Positions 6,607-14,516 of a stretch of DNA of 14,516 nt are shown here, piece by piece (the stretch's first letter is position 1; every line of letters begins with the position of its first letter). The stretch is from Hyphomicrobiaceae bacterium UBA4460 (lineage in GTDB: Bacteria > Pseudomonadota > Alphaproteobacteria > Rhizobiales > Methyloligellaceae): assembly GCA_002390155.1 (NCBI GenBank), contig DGOS01000109.1, positions 361 to 14,876 of the forward strand. The letters run 5' to 3'. A program made the translations under genes and the position numbers. The notes under the pieces were generated by a model. The model was not told where the DNA came from, made no database searches, and was given only the letters and a program-made list of their open reading frames with translations.

Positions 6607-8193
6607 CTAGTGCCGGAAGTGCCGCATGCCTGTGAACACCATGGCAAGCCCGGCTTCATCCGCCGCGGCGATGACTTCGTCGTCACGCATGGAGCCCCCC
6701 GGCTGGATGACGGCAGTAGCGCCCGCTTCCGCCACCACCTGAAGCCCATCGGCGAACGGGAAGAAGGCATCCGAAGCCGCGACCGAACCGGTCGTCAGCG
6801 GTTCCTTCAGCCCTAGCGCATCGCTCGCGTCTTTTGCCTTGCGCGCGGCAATGCGCGCGGCGTCCACGCGGCTCATTTGGCCTGCGCCAATTCCCACTGT
6901 AGCGCCGTCCTTCGCGTAGACGATGGTGTTCGACTTGACGTGCTTCGCCACGGTGGAGGCGAAGACGAGGTCGGCGAACTCCTGGTCGGTGGGCTTGCGC
7001 TTGGTCACCACCTTCAAAGCGTGCGCATCGACGAACCCGTTGTCGCGGGATTGCACCAGAAAGCCACCGGCGAGCGAGCGGAACGTAAGGCCTTCGCAAC
7101 GCGGATCAGGCAGACCGCCGGTGATGAGCAGCCGCAGGTTCTCCTTGGCTGCCACGATCTCTTTCGCCTCGTCGCCGGCTTCGGGCGCGATGATCACTTC
7201 GGTGAAGAGCTTGACGATTTCCGTTGCCGCGTCCGCCTCGAGGTCGCGGTTGAGCGCGACAATGCCGCCGAAGGCGCTGACCCCGTCGCAGGCGAGCGCT
7301 TTCTCATAGGCTTGCGCGATCGTCGGCGCGACGGCAACGCCGCACGGGTTGGCGTGCTTGATGATGGCGACCGCCGCCGACTGCTTCGGATCGAACTCGG
7401 CGACAAGTTCGAACGCGGCGTCCGTGTCATTCAGATTGTTGTAGGAGAGCTCCTTGCCTTGCACTTGCACGGCGGACGCCACGCCGGGGCGTTGCTCCGC
7501 CGTCTGATAGAAGGCGGCCCATTGGTGCGGGTTCTCGCCGTAACGCAGTGCGCGCTCCAGCGTGCCCGCGATGACGCGCTTCTCCGGCGTGTCCTCATCG
7601 AGTTGCTCGGCGAACCAAGTGGCGATCGCGCCGTCATAGGCGCCGGTATGCGCGTAGGCCTTGGCCGCGAGCTTCTTGCGCAAGTCGAGCGTGGTGCCGC
7701 CGTCATGGCGCTCGATCTCGTCGAGCACGTCCATGTAGTCCTTGGGGTCCACCACCACGGCGACGCCTGCGTGGTTCTTTGCAGCGGCGCGGATCATCGC
7801 CGGCCCGCCAATGTCGATATTCTCGATGCAGACATTGAAGTTTCCACCCGCGCGCACTGTGGCCTCGAACGGATAGAGATTGACCACGAGAAGATCGATG
7901 GCGGGAATGGCGTGCTCCGCCATCGCCGCTTCGTGCTCGGCGTTGCCGCGCATGGCGAGCAGCCCGCCATGGATCTTCGGATGCAGCGTCTTCACCCGGC
8001 CGTCCATCATCTCGGGGCTGCCCGTGACCTCGGAAACGTCGACGACGTCGAGCCCCTCGTTGCGCAGCGCCTTCGCGGTGCCGCCGGTGGAGACAAGCAC
8101 GACACCGCGCGCGGCAAGTGCCTTGGCGAAATCGACAAGACCTGTCTTGTCGCTGACCGAGAGCAGCGCGCGGGAAACCTTTTGTGTCTCCAT
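6607..8193 (-). CDS. purH: Bifunctional AICAR formyltransferase / IMP cyclohydrolase
   Basis: Catalyses the last two steps of de novo IMP synthesis: formylation of AICAR with 10-formyl-tetrahydrofolate, then ring closure to IMP, in the cytoplasm. 528 residues, close to the 529 of the E. coli enzyme. Seen: an N-terminal MGS-like cyclohydrolase domain ([20 protein letters not shown] at 6-25; [25 protein letters not shown] at 64-79) and a C-terminal transformylase domain with the catalytic KHANPCG motif at 279-285 (Lys279-His280) and [13 protein letters not shown] near 217-229. The start is ATG at 8193; an in-frame extension to 8304 would overlap the upstream gene and add a non-family leader. 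The start lies 4 bases after the heparinase-like stop and has only a weak TAGG-type site, so translation probably depends on coupling. It ends at the shared terminator. Confidence 0.97.
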   Translation of the reverse strand: METQKVSRALLSVSDKTGLVDFAKALAARGVVLVSTGGTAKALRNEGLDVVDVSEVTGSPEMMDGRVKTLHPKIHGGLLAMRGNAEHEAAMAEHAIPAIDLLVVNLYPFEATVRAGGNFNVCIENIDIGGPAMIRAAAKNHAGVAVVVDPKDYMDVLDEIERHDGGTTLDLRKKLAAKAYAHTGAYDGAIATWFAEQLDEDTPEKRVIAGTLERALRYGENPHQWAAFYQTAEQRPGVASAVQVQGKELSYNNLNDTDAAFELVAEFDPKQSAAVAIIKHANPCGVAVAPTIAQAYEKALACDGVSAFGGIVALNRDLEADAATEIVKLFTEVIIAPEAGDEAKEIVAAKENLRLLITGGLPDPRCEGLTFRSLAGGFLVQSRDNGFVDAHALKVVTKRKPTDQEFADLVFASTVAKHVKSNTIVYAKDGATVGIGAGQMSRVDAARIAARKAKDASDALGLKEPLTTGSVAASDAFFPFADGLQVVAEAGATAVIQPGGSMRDDEVIAAADEAGLAMVFTGMRHFRH

Positions 8194-8197
8194 GAGC

Positions 8198-9973
8198 CTA
8201 TGCGCCGCTGTTGCCGGCGTCGCCGGCAGGATCGTCGAGTGCCTGCGGGTGGGCATCGCTCGTGCGCTCGATCTTCCACAAGATGCGGAGCTCCCTCGCC
8301 TCACCCATCATGCCCGTCAATACCACTTGCGAAGTGGACTGCGGGCCGCGCTGATCGGCGAGCAGCACGCTGTCCTCGATAGCCATGTGCTCGGCGTTAG
8401 AGCTGATGCGCCACGTCTCGCCATTCCGCAGGATGAGCGTCACAGCCTCGCCGTCGCCCATGAGTTGCGCCTTCACACTGGGGTGCAGGTGAAAGCGGAT
8501 CGCGTAGGCGCCGGCGATCAGGCCTTCGGGACTCTTGAGCCCCCGCGGCGCGGTAAGCTTGTCCTCGGCGCTCAGCAGATTGCCGTCCGGCGAGATCAGG
8601 ATCTGCCGCGAGTGGTTCACGCCATACCGGCCCATATATCCGTCATGGGATCCCTTGATACGGAGATTGTCACCTTGGTCGGAGAACGCGCCTTGTGGGT
8701 TCAGCGGTCCGACCATTGTGGCGTCCGCGGCCGGCTCCGCACCATTGGCGCCAGCACGGAACTCTGCGAGCGAATCTTCTTCGAGACTGAGCGTGGAGTG
8801 CGCGGGCGTCGTGCGCGAAAACATCCGCCACCCTTCTTGGTCGGGGGATGGCGCGCCGCAATTAATAATCACGGGCGCATCGCCTGAGCTCATCTCGAAG
8901 GACAAGAACCCGGCATGCATGTTGGTTGTGAGAGACGCGACCGGCGGCGGTCCGAGATCGCAGATCACGAGCGTCGTGCCCGCCTCGACCCGCACATAGC
9001 CGGAATTAGCGGCGGTCCGCACGGGCGCGCCTTCGATGTCGTCATAGGCAAGCACGGTGGCAAGCGCGTCAGTGGGCGTGGGACCCGCACCATTAAAGCG
9101 CGACATGGTGCCGTCGCCCATGCGGAAGAAGCGCAGCATCGGCATGATGCGGTCGATGGCATCGGCCAACTCCTTCGGCGGGGTGCGGTCGCGTGCCACA
9201 AAACATTGCCGCAAGGGCAGAAGATCGAGCAGCAGCTCGATCAACGCTTCGGGAATGCGTGAGATGTGACCGCCGTCGGGCAGGATTTGGCGGTCCAGCT
9301 CCTTGCACAGCGGCCTGGTGTAGCGGTCGACGACCGCCTGCTGATCGGCGATGCAAAGCCCCGCATAAAGGAGCCCCATGAGGCTCAGGAGGCGCGGCAC
9401 ACCGTCGGGTGCATCGCGATAGCTGGCCGACAAATAACGCAATTGCCCGGTGAGCGCCTTGAGGAACGACTCGTAGGCCTGCGGCTCACCGGCATCGAGA
9501 ATGAGAACCGAGTTGGAGAGCCAGGAAATCACGCGCCGCGCCACGATCTCCGGCTGCCAGGCGAGCCCATGGACTTGCCGGCGCAGGCGGATGAAGTCGT
9601 GGACGAGCGCCTTGGCCTGCTCGCGAGATAGCTCGCTGTCGGCGGCGCGCAAATGGCGGAGCCAGCCGAAGCCGTAGAGGTCGCGCGCCCAGTTGGCGGA
9701 CGGAGGCTTGATCTCGAAGGGGGAGTCCGCGCCGAGTTCGGCCAGTTTCCCGGCGAGCCCGAAATGCCCGTTATAGACCTCGTTGGCGAAGCTTGGATCG
9801 GCGGTGCGCAGCTCTTGGGGCGCCAGCAGAAGCTGCTCGGCCTGGCCCCCCGGATAGCTGATGCTGGCCATGCTGGAGAGCATCAAGCGCCGCAAGGGGC
9901 TCGGCCCGCCAAGATACACCTCTTGAACGCGAGAATCGCGCTCGAAGGCCTGATCACCCGCCATATGGGTCAT
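8198..9973 (-). CDS. Heparinase II/III family protein
   Basis: 591 residues. Seen: an N-terminal helical half (about 40-310, with the segments [21 protein letters not shown] and [20 protein letters not shown]; His236 in DGGH) and a C-terminal beta-rich heparinase II/III domain from about 320, with [20 protein letters not shown], the [12 protein letters not shown] string (His353) and [11 protein letters not shown] (His392) that correspond to the conserved core. Relatives degrade acidic polysaccharides by elimination; the substrate of this chromosomal type is not known. No signal peptide is visible, which argues against a secreted lyase unless export is unusual. Start choice is uncertain: ATG at 9973 (GGCGAG 6 bases before) is preferred; a GTG at 10030 is open in frame and directly follows a TAA but lacks a ribosome site. 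It sits between rsmB and purH, nearly touching purH, and is likely co-transcribed with it. Confidence 0.85.
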   Translation of the reverse strand: MTHMAGDQAFERDSRVQEVYLGGPSPLRRLMLSSMASISYPGGQAEQLLLAPQELRTADPSFANEVYNGHFGLAGKLAELGADSPFEIKPPSANWARDLYGFGWLRHLRAADSELSREQAKALVHDFIRLRRQVHGLAWQPEIVARRVISWLSNSVLILDAGEPQAYESFLKALTGQLRYLSASYRDAPDGVPRLLSLMGLLYAGLCIADQQAVVDRYTRPLCKELDRQILPDGGHISRIPEALIELLLDLLPLRQCFVARDRTPPKELADAIDRIMPMLRFFRMGDGTMSRFNGAGPTPTDALATVLAYDDIEGAPVRTAANSGYVRVEAGTTLVICDLGPPPVASLTTNMHAGFLSFEMSSGDAPVIINCGAPSPDQEGWRMFSRTTPAHSTLSLEEDSLAEFRAGANGAEPAADATMVGPLNPQGAFSDQGDNLRIKGSHDGYMGRYGVNHSRQILISPDGNLLSAEDKLTAPRGLKSPEGLIAGAYAIRFHLHPSVKAQLMGDGEAVTLILRNGETWRISSNAEHMAIEDSVLLADQRGPQSTSQVVLTGMMGEARELRILWKIERTSDAHPQALDDPAGDAGNSGA

Positions 9974-10036
9974 ACTCCACTCGCCCGCGCCTGTGGTCTC
10001 GAGGCGCTGGCGTCCCCGCCGCTCTAGCACTTAGCT

Positions 10037-10064
10037 GGGGCTATTTTCATGCAGCATGAACCCC
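10037..10064. promoter_or_regulatory. Perfect 15-base palindromic hairpin between rsmB and the heparinase-like gene
   Basis: TTCATG (10046-10051), CAG, CATGAA (10055-10060) form a perfect 6-bp stem, extended by GGGG (10037-10040) and CCCC (10061-10064) with an unpaired CTATT on one side. It begins 26 bases after the rsmB stop in minus-strand direction. There is no T-run, so it may be an operator, an mRNA-processing or stability hairpin, or a weak terminator. The structure is seen; the role is inferred. Confidence 0.5.
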
Positions 10065-10089
10065 GGGGCAAGTGCGATGCCGTCTTTCG

Positions 10090-11454
10090 TCAATCGGCGA
10101 GCCTGAGCCGGGCGGCGAAGAAGCCGTCCAGACCGCTCCATTCCGGGCTTCCAAGGTCAAGCTGGAAGGGAAAGGTGCGTAAGATCCCGGACGCCTCGGC
10201 CCATTCGGTATCGCCCAGGGGCTCATCTTTGCGGAGAGGATCGATGCGGATGGCGGGATTGCGAGCCATCAGCGCCGCAATTTGAGCCTCGCCCTCCTCC
10301 GGCTCCAGCGAGCAGGTCGAATAGACGAGCGTGCCGCCTGGCTTGAGCAACGAGACCGCGTTGTCCAGGAGCCTCGCCTGGACGTCTACCAGCTCGGCGA
10401 TGTCCTTGTCGGACTTGAGGTAGGGGATGTCCGGGTGCCGGCGGATCGTGCCGGTGGAGGCGCAAGGGGCGTCCAGGAGGATCGCGTCGAACCGCTCCTC
10501 CGGCTGCCAGGCGCCTGCATCGGCCCGTACGGTCTCGACGGTGAGCCCGAGCCGCTTCAGATTCTCCTCCAGCCGCTCAAGGCGCGACTTGGAGTGATCC
10601 ACGGCGACGACCTCGGCGCCCGCGAGCGCAAGCTGCGCTGTCTTTCCGCCCGGCGCCGCGCAGAGATCAGCCACGCGCTTGCCGGTGAGGTCGCCCAGGA
10701 GCTGCGCCGGCAGGGAGGCCGCCGCGTCCTGCACCCACCAATTGCCGTCGATGAACCCATCGAGATCCTCGATGCGGCCCTTGGGCAGGATACGTACGCT
10801 ACCCGTCGGCAAGACGCGGCCGCCAAGCCGCGCCGCCCAACCGTCCGGGTCGGACTTTACCGTCAGATCGAGCGGCGGCTCGACCAGCGCAGCCTCCGCA
10901 CTCGCCCGCGTCCGCTCTTCGCCCCAGGCGCGCACCCAGCGGTCCCACAGCCAGTCCGGCGTGTTGACCCGCGCCGCATCGAGCTTTGCTGCGATCTCGC
11001 CGCCTTTGTCGGCTACGCGCCGCAGCACGGCGTTGACGAGCTTGTCGTAGCGTTTGGCGCGCGGATCCCATTTGGCAAGCCGCACGGCAAGGTCGATGGC
11101 CGCGTGCGGCGGGACGCTCATAAAGAGAAGCTGCGCCGCGCCGGACAGAAGGATGGCGTAGAGCGTGCCGGCGCGCGACGGCAGACCGCGTTCCAGAAAC
11201 GTGTTCAGTACCGCATCGATTTGTCCCTTATGCCGCAGACTCGTACCAACGATGGCACGCGCCAAGGCGCGGTCCCGCACAGGCAGGTCGAACAGATAGC
11301 CGCCGTCTCGCGCGCGCCCAAGAACTTCGTCGAGCGGCTGCTTCTTCTGAAACACGGCATTGAGAAGGTCGGCGGCTGCGCGGCGTGCCGGCAGTCCAAC
11401 CTGATGATCGCGCGTGCGCGAAAGACTATTCGTCTGGGTGTTCGATGTGGTCAT
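10090..11454 (-). CDS. rsmB: 16S rRNA m5C967-type methyltransferase RsmB (NusB domain plus SAM methyltransferase)
   Basis: 454 residues (E. coli RsmB is 429). Transfers methyl from S-adenosylmethionine to a cytosine of 16S rRNA. Seen: an N-terminal NusB-like RNA-binding domain (about 20-150: ARRAAADLLNAVF, DRALARAIVGTSLRHKGQID, KRYDKLVNAVLRRV) and a C-terminal Rossmann methyltransferase: WWVQDAAASLPAQLLGD near 239-255, SAM motif DLCAAPGGK at 263-271, the PCASTG motif with Cys331, and the TCS motif with Cys381, the pair of cysteines used by m5C methyltransferases. The ATG at 11454 has GGAGAT 7 bases before it; an in-frame ATG at 11511 would add a 19-residue leader and lacks such support. It follows htpX by about 100 bases on the same strand and precedes the heparinase-like gene. 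Confidence 0.93.
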   Translation of the reverse strand: MTTSNTQTNSLSRTRDHQVGLPARRAAADLLNAVFQKKQPLDEVLGRARDGGYLFDLPVRDRALARAIVGTSLRHKGQIDAVLNTFLERGLPSRAGTLYAILLSGAAQLLFMSVPPHAAIDLAVRLAKWDPRAKRYDKLVNAVLRRVADKGGEIAAKLDAARVNTPDWLWDRWVRAWGEERTRASAEAALVEPPLDLTVKSDPDGWAARLGGRVLPTGSVRILPKGRIEDLDGFIDGNWWVQDAAASLPAQLLGDLTGKRVADLCAAPGGKTAQLALAGAEVVAVDHSKSRLERLEENLKRLGLTVETVRADAGAWQPEERFDAILLDAPCASTGTIRRHPDIPYLKSDKDIAELVDVQARLLDNAVSLLKPGGTLVYSTCSLEPEEGEAQIAALMARNPAIRIDPLRKDEPLGDTEWAEASGILRTFPFQLDLGSPEWSGLDGFFAARLRLAD

Positions 11455-11517
11455 GATTGATCTCCAATGTGCTTCGGTTTCCGGCGTGGGAGGGATCAGC
11501 TCCCGCGCCAATCAAGG

Positions 11518-11567
11518 TGGGGCATCTCAGCCCCAATTGGCCTAGCCCCAAAAGGGCTTAGCCCCAA
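11518..11567. repeat. Three short GGGGCT-type repeats and a hairpin between htpX and rsmB
   Basis: On the minus strand an 11-base unit of form TTGGGGCTRRG occurs three times (11567-11557, 11551-11541, and TTGGGGCTGAG at 11536-11526), spaced 15-16 bases apart; the first spans the htpX stop codon. Beside it TGGGGC-ATCTCA-GCCCCA (11518-11535) is a perfect 6-bp hairpin that uses the third copy. No T-run follows, so a classic terminator is not supported. Role unknown. Confidence 0.55.
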
Positions 11568-12487
11568 GGCCCACGCGTGGTGCGCGCGGTTGCGCCGGAC
11601 CAAGGACCCGTGGGCTCAGGCGCAAGGTTCGGCTCATGCGCGCCGCCCATGGTCTTGGACATCGCGACGAGCCGCGCCACCCGGTCATCGGTGGCCGGGT
11701 GCGTGGAGAACAGCTTGTCCATGCGCAGGCCCGACAGCGGGTTGATGATAAACATATGCGCGGAGCTCGGGTTACGCTCGGCTTCTGCGTTCGGAATGTG
11801 GTGCGCGGCACCGGCTATCTTTTGCAGCGCCGAGGCAAGCCACAGCGGCTGGCCGCTAATCTCCGCGCCGCCGCGGTCCGCTTCGAATTCGCGCGTCCGG
11901 CTGATCGCCATCTGCACGAGACCCGCGGCGAGTGGCGCAAGGATGATGAGCGCGATCGTGCCGAGGATGCCGATGCCGTTATTGTCGCGGCTTCCGCCGA
12001 AGAACATCGCGAAGTTGGCGAGCATGGAGATCGCACCGGCTATGGTGGCGGTGATGGTCATGAGCAACGTGTCGTGATGTTTGATATGCGCCAGCTCGTG
12101 CGCGATCACGCCGGCAAGCTCCTCGCGTGTGACGGACTGCATTAGGCCGGTGGTCACGGCCACCGCGGCGTTCTTAGGGTTCCGCCCCGTGGCGAACGCA
12201 TTCGGCTGCGGGTTCTCCATCACGTAGACCTTCGGCATGGGGAGCCCGGCGTTGCCCGCGAGCTGCTGCACCATGTCGTAAAGCTTCGGGCTTGTGCGCG
12301 CGTCGACCTCGCGCGCGCCGTACATGCGCAGCACCATCTTGTCGGAGTTCCAGTAGGAGAACAGGTTCATGCCGGCCGCGATCACGAACGCGATGATCAT
12401 GCCTGTCTGTCCGCCCATGAGGAATCCGATCCCCATGAACAGCGCCGTAAGGCCCGCAAGCAGGATGGCGGTGCGGAAATAACTCAT
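11558..12487 (-). CDS. htpX: M48 family membrane metalloprotease HtpX
   Basis: Inner-membrane zinc endopeptidase that takes part in quality control of membrane proteins together with FtsH. 309 residues, typical for the family. Seen: two N-terminal membrane segments (about 5-23 and 28-45), the zinc site HELAH at 130-134 (His130, Glu131 as catalytic base, His134), the third ligand in EFEAD (Glu200), two further hydrophobic segments around 143-163 and 174-195, and the family strings [20 protein letters not shown] and [14 protein letters not shown]. The ATG at 12487 has AGG 7 bases before it. The C-terminal 25 residues are Pro/Gly/Thr-rich and lie on the cytoplasmic side. A heat-shock-like promoter may lie at 12531-12564. 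It heads the minus-strand run htpX-rsmB-heparinase-purH and is divergent from the globin gene. Confidence 0.96.
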   Translation of the reverse strand: MSYFRTAILLAGLTALFMGIGFLMGGQTGMIIAFVIAAGMNLFSYWNSDKMVLRMYGAREVDARTSPKLYDMVQQLAGNAGLPMPKVYVMENPQPNAFATGRNPKNAAVAVTTGLMQSVTREELAGVIAHELAHIKHHDTLLMTITATIAGAISMLANFAMFFGGSRDNNGIGILGTIALIILAPLAAGLVQMAISRTREFEADRGGAEISGQPLWLASALQKIAGAAHHIPNAEAERNPSSAHMFIINPLSGLRMDKLFSTHPATDDRVARLVAMSKTMGGAHEPNLAPEPTGPWSGATARTTRGPWG

Positions 12488-12530
12488 TGAAATGCCTATG
12501 ACCTCCGATAGGCGGCAAAATGTGCCGCCC

Positions 12531-12564
12531 TCTATATGTTGGGAGCCGCGGCCGATTCTGCAAG
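12531..12564 (-). promoter_or_regulatory. Possible heat-shock-like promoter of htpX
   Basis: On the minus strand CTTGCA (12564-12559) and CCCAACATATAGA (12543-12531) lie 15 bases apart, about 45 bases before the htpX start. This partly resembles sigma32 elements (CTTG at -35, C-rich then ATAT at -10), and htpX belongs to the heat-shock regulon in other proteobacteria. The C-rich block and the ATAT are separated differently from the consensus, so support is weak. Confidence 0.25.
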
Positions 12565-12638
12565 GGCTTGATCGGCAAGGGAAAAATCGAAAGGGTGGCG
12601 CTGCGCCCGCCTCCGCTTTAAGGGCGCGCTTACCTTAA

Positions 12639-12658
12639 CGCTTCGTCAATCGGAAGCG
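12639..12658. promoter_or_regulatory. Inverted repeat upstream of the globin gene
   Basis: CGCTTC (12639-12644), 8 bases, GAAGCG (12653-12658): perfect 6-bp arms, ending 40 bases before the globin ATG. Position and arm spacing fit an operator for a dimeric regulator. It does not match the FNR (TTGAT-N4-ATCAA) pattern. The dyad is seen; regulation is inferred. Confidence 0.35.
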
Positions 12659-12698
12659 CCCATTCTGGCGGGCAAGACAGTTGAAGGAGTCGCCGACC

Positions 12699-13181
12699 AT
12701 GCCAGCCGCCCTGCAAGCTTCCCAGACAGCCACCAAGGTCAAGCCGCGCCGCGCCCGGCGCAGCACGCGATCCAAGGATACGGAGCTCACGGCGGAGCAG
12801 AAGCGGCTGATCCGCGTGAGCTATCTCAAAGTGGAGCCGGCGCTCGAGCTCGTCGCCCAGCTCTTCTTCCTCAAGCTGTTCCGCCTCGACCCGTCCTTAC
12901 GCAAGAAGTTCTCAGGGCCCGTCGAGATGCAGGCGCGCAAGTTCGCCGCCGGCGCCAAGCTTGCCATGATTTCCCTCGGCCACGAGGACGGCCTGTCGCC
13001 GACCCTGAAGCTGCTGGGGACGCGTCATCGGCAAATGGGCATCCGCACGCGTCACTATCGCACCATGTCGCGCGCTCTGGTCTGGACGCTGGAGCGGTCC
13101 TTAGAGAAGGCCTTCGACCGCGACACCAAGGATGCGTGGACGACGATGCTCGCCTATTTCACGCGCACCATGTCGGCGTGA
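12699..13181 (+). CDS. Single-domain globin of the flavohaemoglobin/VHb-related type
   Basis: 160 residues; binds haem and probably oxygen or nitric oxide. Residues 1-30 are a basic, disordered-looking extension (KPRRARRSTRSK), followed by a globin fold. Aligned by eye with E. coli Hmp: CD1 Phe71, distal E7 Gln78, proximal F8 His110 (spacing E7 to F8 of 32, the same as in Hmp), and Tyr120 ten residues after the proximal His, as Tyr95 of Hmp. The B10 position is Phe57 instead of the usual Tyr, and the protein ends two residues before the site equivalent to Hmp Glu135. No reductase domain follows. ATG at 12699 is chosen (AAGGAG 9 bases upstream); a TTG at 12681 in the same frame is less likely. 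It is a single-gene unit, divergent from htpX and convergent with the next gene. Confidence 0.83.
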   Translation: MPAALQASQTATKVKPRRARRSTRSKDTELTAEQKRLIRVSYLKVEPALELVAQLFFLKLFRLDPSLRKKFSGPVEMQARKFAAGAKLAMISLGHEDGLSPTLKLLGTRHRQMGIRTRHYRTMSRALVWTLERSLEKAFDRDTKDAWTTMLAYFTRTMSA

Positions 13182-13207
13182 GCCGCGTTCAGCGCAGCAT
13201 TTAGAGA

Positions 13208-13579
13208 TTAGTTCGAGGCTCCTTCGGGGGCCTCGCCGCTTTCCCGCATGACCTTCACCTGCAGACCCCCGTTCTTGCCCACATAGAGCATCACGTCCTT
13301 GCCGGGCTCAAGAACCTGCGTCTTGCCGTCCACCGAAAGCTGATCGCTGGAGACGACCACCTCGTGGTCATCAACGACAATCTTTATGCCATCGGCGATG
13401 GTCTCTTGCGTCATGTCCTTGAAGTGCCCGGCGACGTTGATGGTGCGGTTGCCGACCGCCAAGGCGAGCGCTTGAGTCGGATCGCCACTCGTTCCGAGCC
13501 GTCCGACGACGAACACGATAACGATGACGAGTGCCAGCACGATACCGACGGCGGCAAGAGTGCGCATCAACCACGTCAT
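13208..13579 (-). CDS. Small single-pass membrane protein, unknown function
   Basis: 123 residues, no family recognised. Seen: one N-terminal hydrophobic helix (about 5-27, rich in Val/Ile/Leu/Ala), then a small soluble domain of about 95 residues with VGNRTINVAGHFKDMTQETI, IKIVVDDHEVVVSSDQLSVD and KDVMLYVGKNGGLQVKVM, looking like a short beta-rich fold. The helix either anchors the protein facing the periplasm or is an uncleaved signal. The start (ATG 13579) has no strong ribosome site; Met5 is an alternative. It follows acs by 42 bases on the same strand and is probably co-transcribed. Its end is 26 bases from the globin stop, tail-to-tail. A CGAGGC/GCCTCG hairpin (13215-13236) sits inside its last codons and could help to end both transcripts. 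Confidence 0.7.
   Translation of the reverse strand: MTWLMRTLAAVGIVLALVIVIVFVVGRLGTSGDPTQALALAVGNRTINVAGHFKDMTQETIADGIKIVVDDHEVVVSSDQLSVDGKTQVLEPGKDVMLYVGKNGGLQVKVMRESGEAPEGASN
13215..13236. terminator. Weak hairpin at a convergent gene end
   Basis: CGAGGC (13215-13220), a 10-base loop, GCCTCG (13231-13236), inside the last codons of the minus-strand small-protein gene and 34 bases after the globin stop. It lacks a T-run on both strands, so termination there is only a possibility. Confidence 0.25.
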
Positions 13580-13621
13580 GAGCAGTTCGTTTCCAAAGTT
13601 CGCGCGCCTCGAGGGGTGATG

Positions 13622-14516
13622 TTAGGCAGGCTTGCGGTTCTGACGGTTGTCGACCAGGTCCGTCACGACGCCGGGATCGGCGAGGGTCGAGGTGTCTCCC
13701 AGATTCCCGAAATCGTCCTCGGCGATCTTACGCAAGATTCGCCGCATGATCTTGCCCGATCTTGTTTTGGGCAGCCCAGGCGCGAACTGAATCTGATCGG
13801 GCGACGCAATCGGTCCGATCTCCTTGCGCACCCAGTCGCGCAACTCCTTCTTGAGCCCGTCGTCGCCGCCTTCCCCCGCCATCAAGGTGACGTAGCAATA
13901 GATGCCCTGTCCTTTGATGTCGTGCGGATAGCCGACCACTGCGGCCTCGGACACTCTTGGATGCGCGACCAAAGCCGACTCTACTTCCGCCGTTCCCATG
14001 CGGTGTCCGGAGACGTTGATCACGTCGTCCACCCGGCCGGTGATCCAGTAATAGCCGTCCGCGTCGCGCCGGCACCCGTCGCCGGTGAAGTACTTGCCTT
14101 TGTAGGCTGAGAAGTACGTGTCCACAAAGCGCTGGTGGTCGCCATAGACGGTTCGCATCATGCCGGGCCATGCGTCGAGAATGACGAGATTGCCCGCTGC
14201 CTCGCCCTTCAGCACTTTGCCCTCCGCGTCGACCAGGGCCGGCTGCACGCCGAAAAACGGCAAGGTCGCGGAGCCGGGCTTGAGCTTGGTGGCGCCGGGC
14301 AACGGCGTAATGAGAATGCCGCCGGTCTCGGTCTGCCACCACGTGTCGACGATGGGACAGCGGGCATCGCCCACCACGTGGTAGTACCACTCCCACGCTT
14401 CCGGGTTGATCGGTTCACCGACCGTCGCGAGCAGTCTCAGCGATTTGCGGCTGGACCCCGTCACGAAGTCGTCGCCCGCCCCCATCAGGGCACGGATCGC
14501 GGTCGGCGCCGTATAG
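13622..14516 (-). CDS. acs: Acetyl-coenzyme A synthetase, C-terminal part (5' end outside window)
   Basis: Activates acetate to acetyl-CoA via acetyl-AMP in the cytoplasm. Only the last 298 residues are present, of about 650 in the family; the frame is open to the right edge and begins with [10 protein letters not shown], an internal Acs string. Seen in order: [18 protein letters not shown] (nucleotide-binding motif), [20 protein letters not shown] with the hinge Asp, [20 protein letters not shown], and near the end [18 protein letters not shown] with the catalytic Lys that is acetylated by Pat-type enzymes in other bacteria. The stop is followed after 42 bases by the small membrane protein gene. 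The ATG at 14485 is internal and is not the start. Confidence 0.96.
   Translation of the reverse strand, partial: YTAPTAIRALMGAGDDFVTGSSRKSLRLLATVGEPINPEAWEWYYHVVGDARCPIVDTWWQTETGGILITPLPGATKLKPGSATLPFFGVQPALVDAEGKVLKGEAAGNLVILDAWPGMMRTVYGDHQRFVDTYFSAYKGKYFTGDGCRRDADGYYWITGRVDDVINVSGHRMGTAEVESALVAHPRVSEAAVVGYPHDIKGQGIYCYVTLMAGEGGDDGLKKELRDWVRKEIGPIASPDQIQFAPGLPKTRSGKIMRRILRKIAEDDFGNLGDTSTLADPGVVTDLVDNRQNRKPA

Noticed and set aside
6877..8382. Long plus-strand reading frame (501 codons) antisense to purH
   Set aside because: It mirrors a full, motif-bearing PurH; the translation is Arg/Gly/His-rich without domains, as expected of a shadow frame in GC-rich DNA.
10282..11460. Plus-strand reading frame (392 codons) antisense to rsmB
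   Set aside because: Same reason: rsmB carries all methyltransferase motifs and the antisense product has no recognisable features.
12566..12580. FNR-like half-site TTGAT before the globin gene
   Set aside because: The second half does not match ATCAA; only a single half-site is present.
12618..12638. CtrA-type site (TTAA ... TTAA) upstream of the globin gene
   Set aside because: The two TTAA halves are 13 bases apart; the CtrA consensus needs 7.

Overview
The window is a GC-rich chromosomal segment from an alphaproteobacterium, most likely order Hyphomicrobiales. The order call rests on the run htpX-rsmB-heparinase II/III-purH, a heparinase-like gene wedged between rsmB and purH that I associate with this group, and on GANTC (CcrM-type) sites that look sparse in coding DNA and clustered at one promoter. 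The genus is not determined. I see no insertion sequence, integrase, prophage, CRISPR array, rRNA or tRNA. This is mostly core chromosome with some accessory envelope genes.

Layout. (1) Positions 1-1292, minus: the front of an L,D-transpeptidase gene whose product has a long Pro/Ala/Glu tail; it runs off the left edge. (2) 1293-1738: a 446-base divergent intergenic region with a perfect GANTC-bearing dyad over a possible L,D-transpeptidase promoter. (3) 1739-5957: a lemA/TPM envelope cluster (lemA, secreted TPM protein, membrane TPM protein, UMF1/Atg22-like MFS transporter), interrupted by an opposite-strand DUF3047 gene. (4) 6045-6518: a small repeat-bearing lipoprotein, followed by a strong terminator that also faces the end of purH. 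(5) 12487-6607, minus: htpX, rsmB, a heparinase II/III-like gene and purH. (6) 12699-13181, plus: a single-domain globin divergent from htpX. (7) 14516-13208, minus: the 3' part of acs and a small membrane-anchored protein.

How the genes fit together. The left half is about the envelope: peptidoglycan cross-linking or protein anchoring, LemA/TPM membrane proteins, a transporter and exported proteins. The right half is housekeeping: membrane protein quality control (HtpX), 16S rRNA methylation (RsmB), the last two steps of IMP synthesis (PurH) and acetate activation (Acs), plus one haem protein.

Nothing here is clearly a new multi-gene system. The observations most worth a second look are the GANTC dyad upstream of the L,D-transpeptidase, the globin that keeps the flavohaemoglobin haem pocket but has Phe at B10 and ends before the catalytic Glu, the conserved hairpin-like element between rsmB and the heparinase gene, and the peptide repeats of the lipoprotein, whose DNA copies differ mostly at silent positions.
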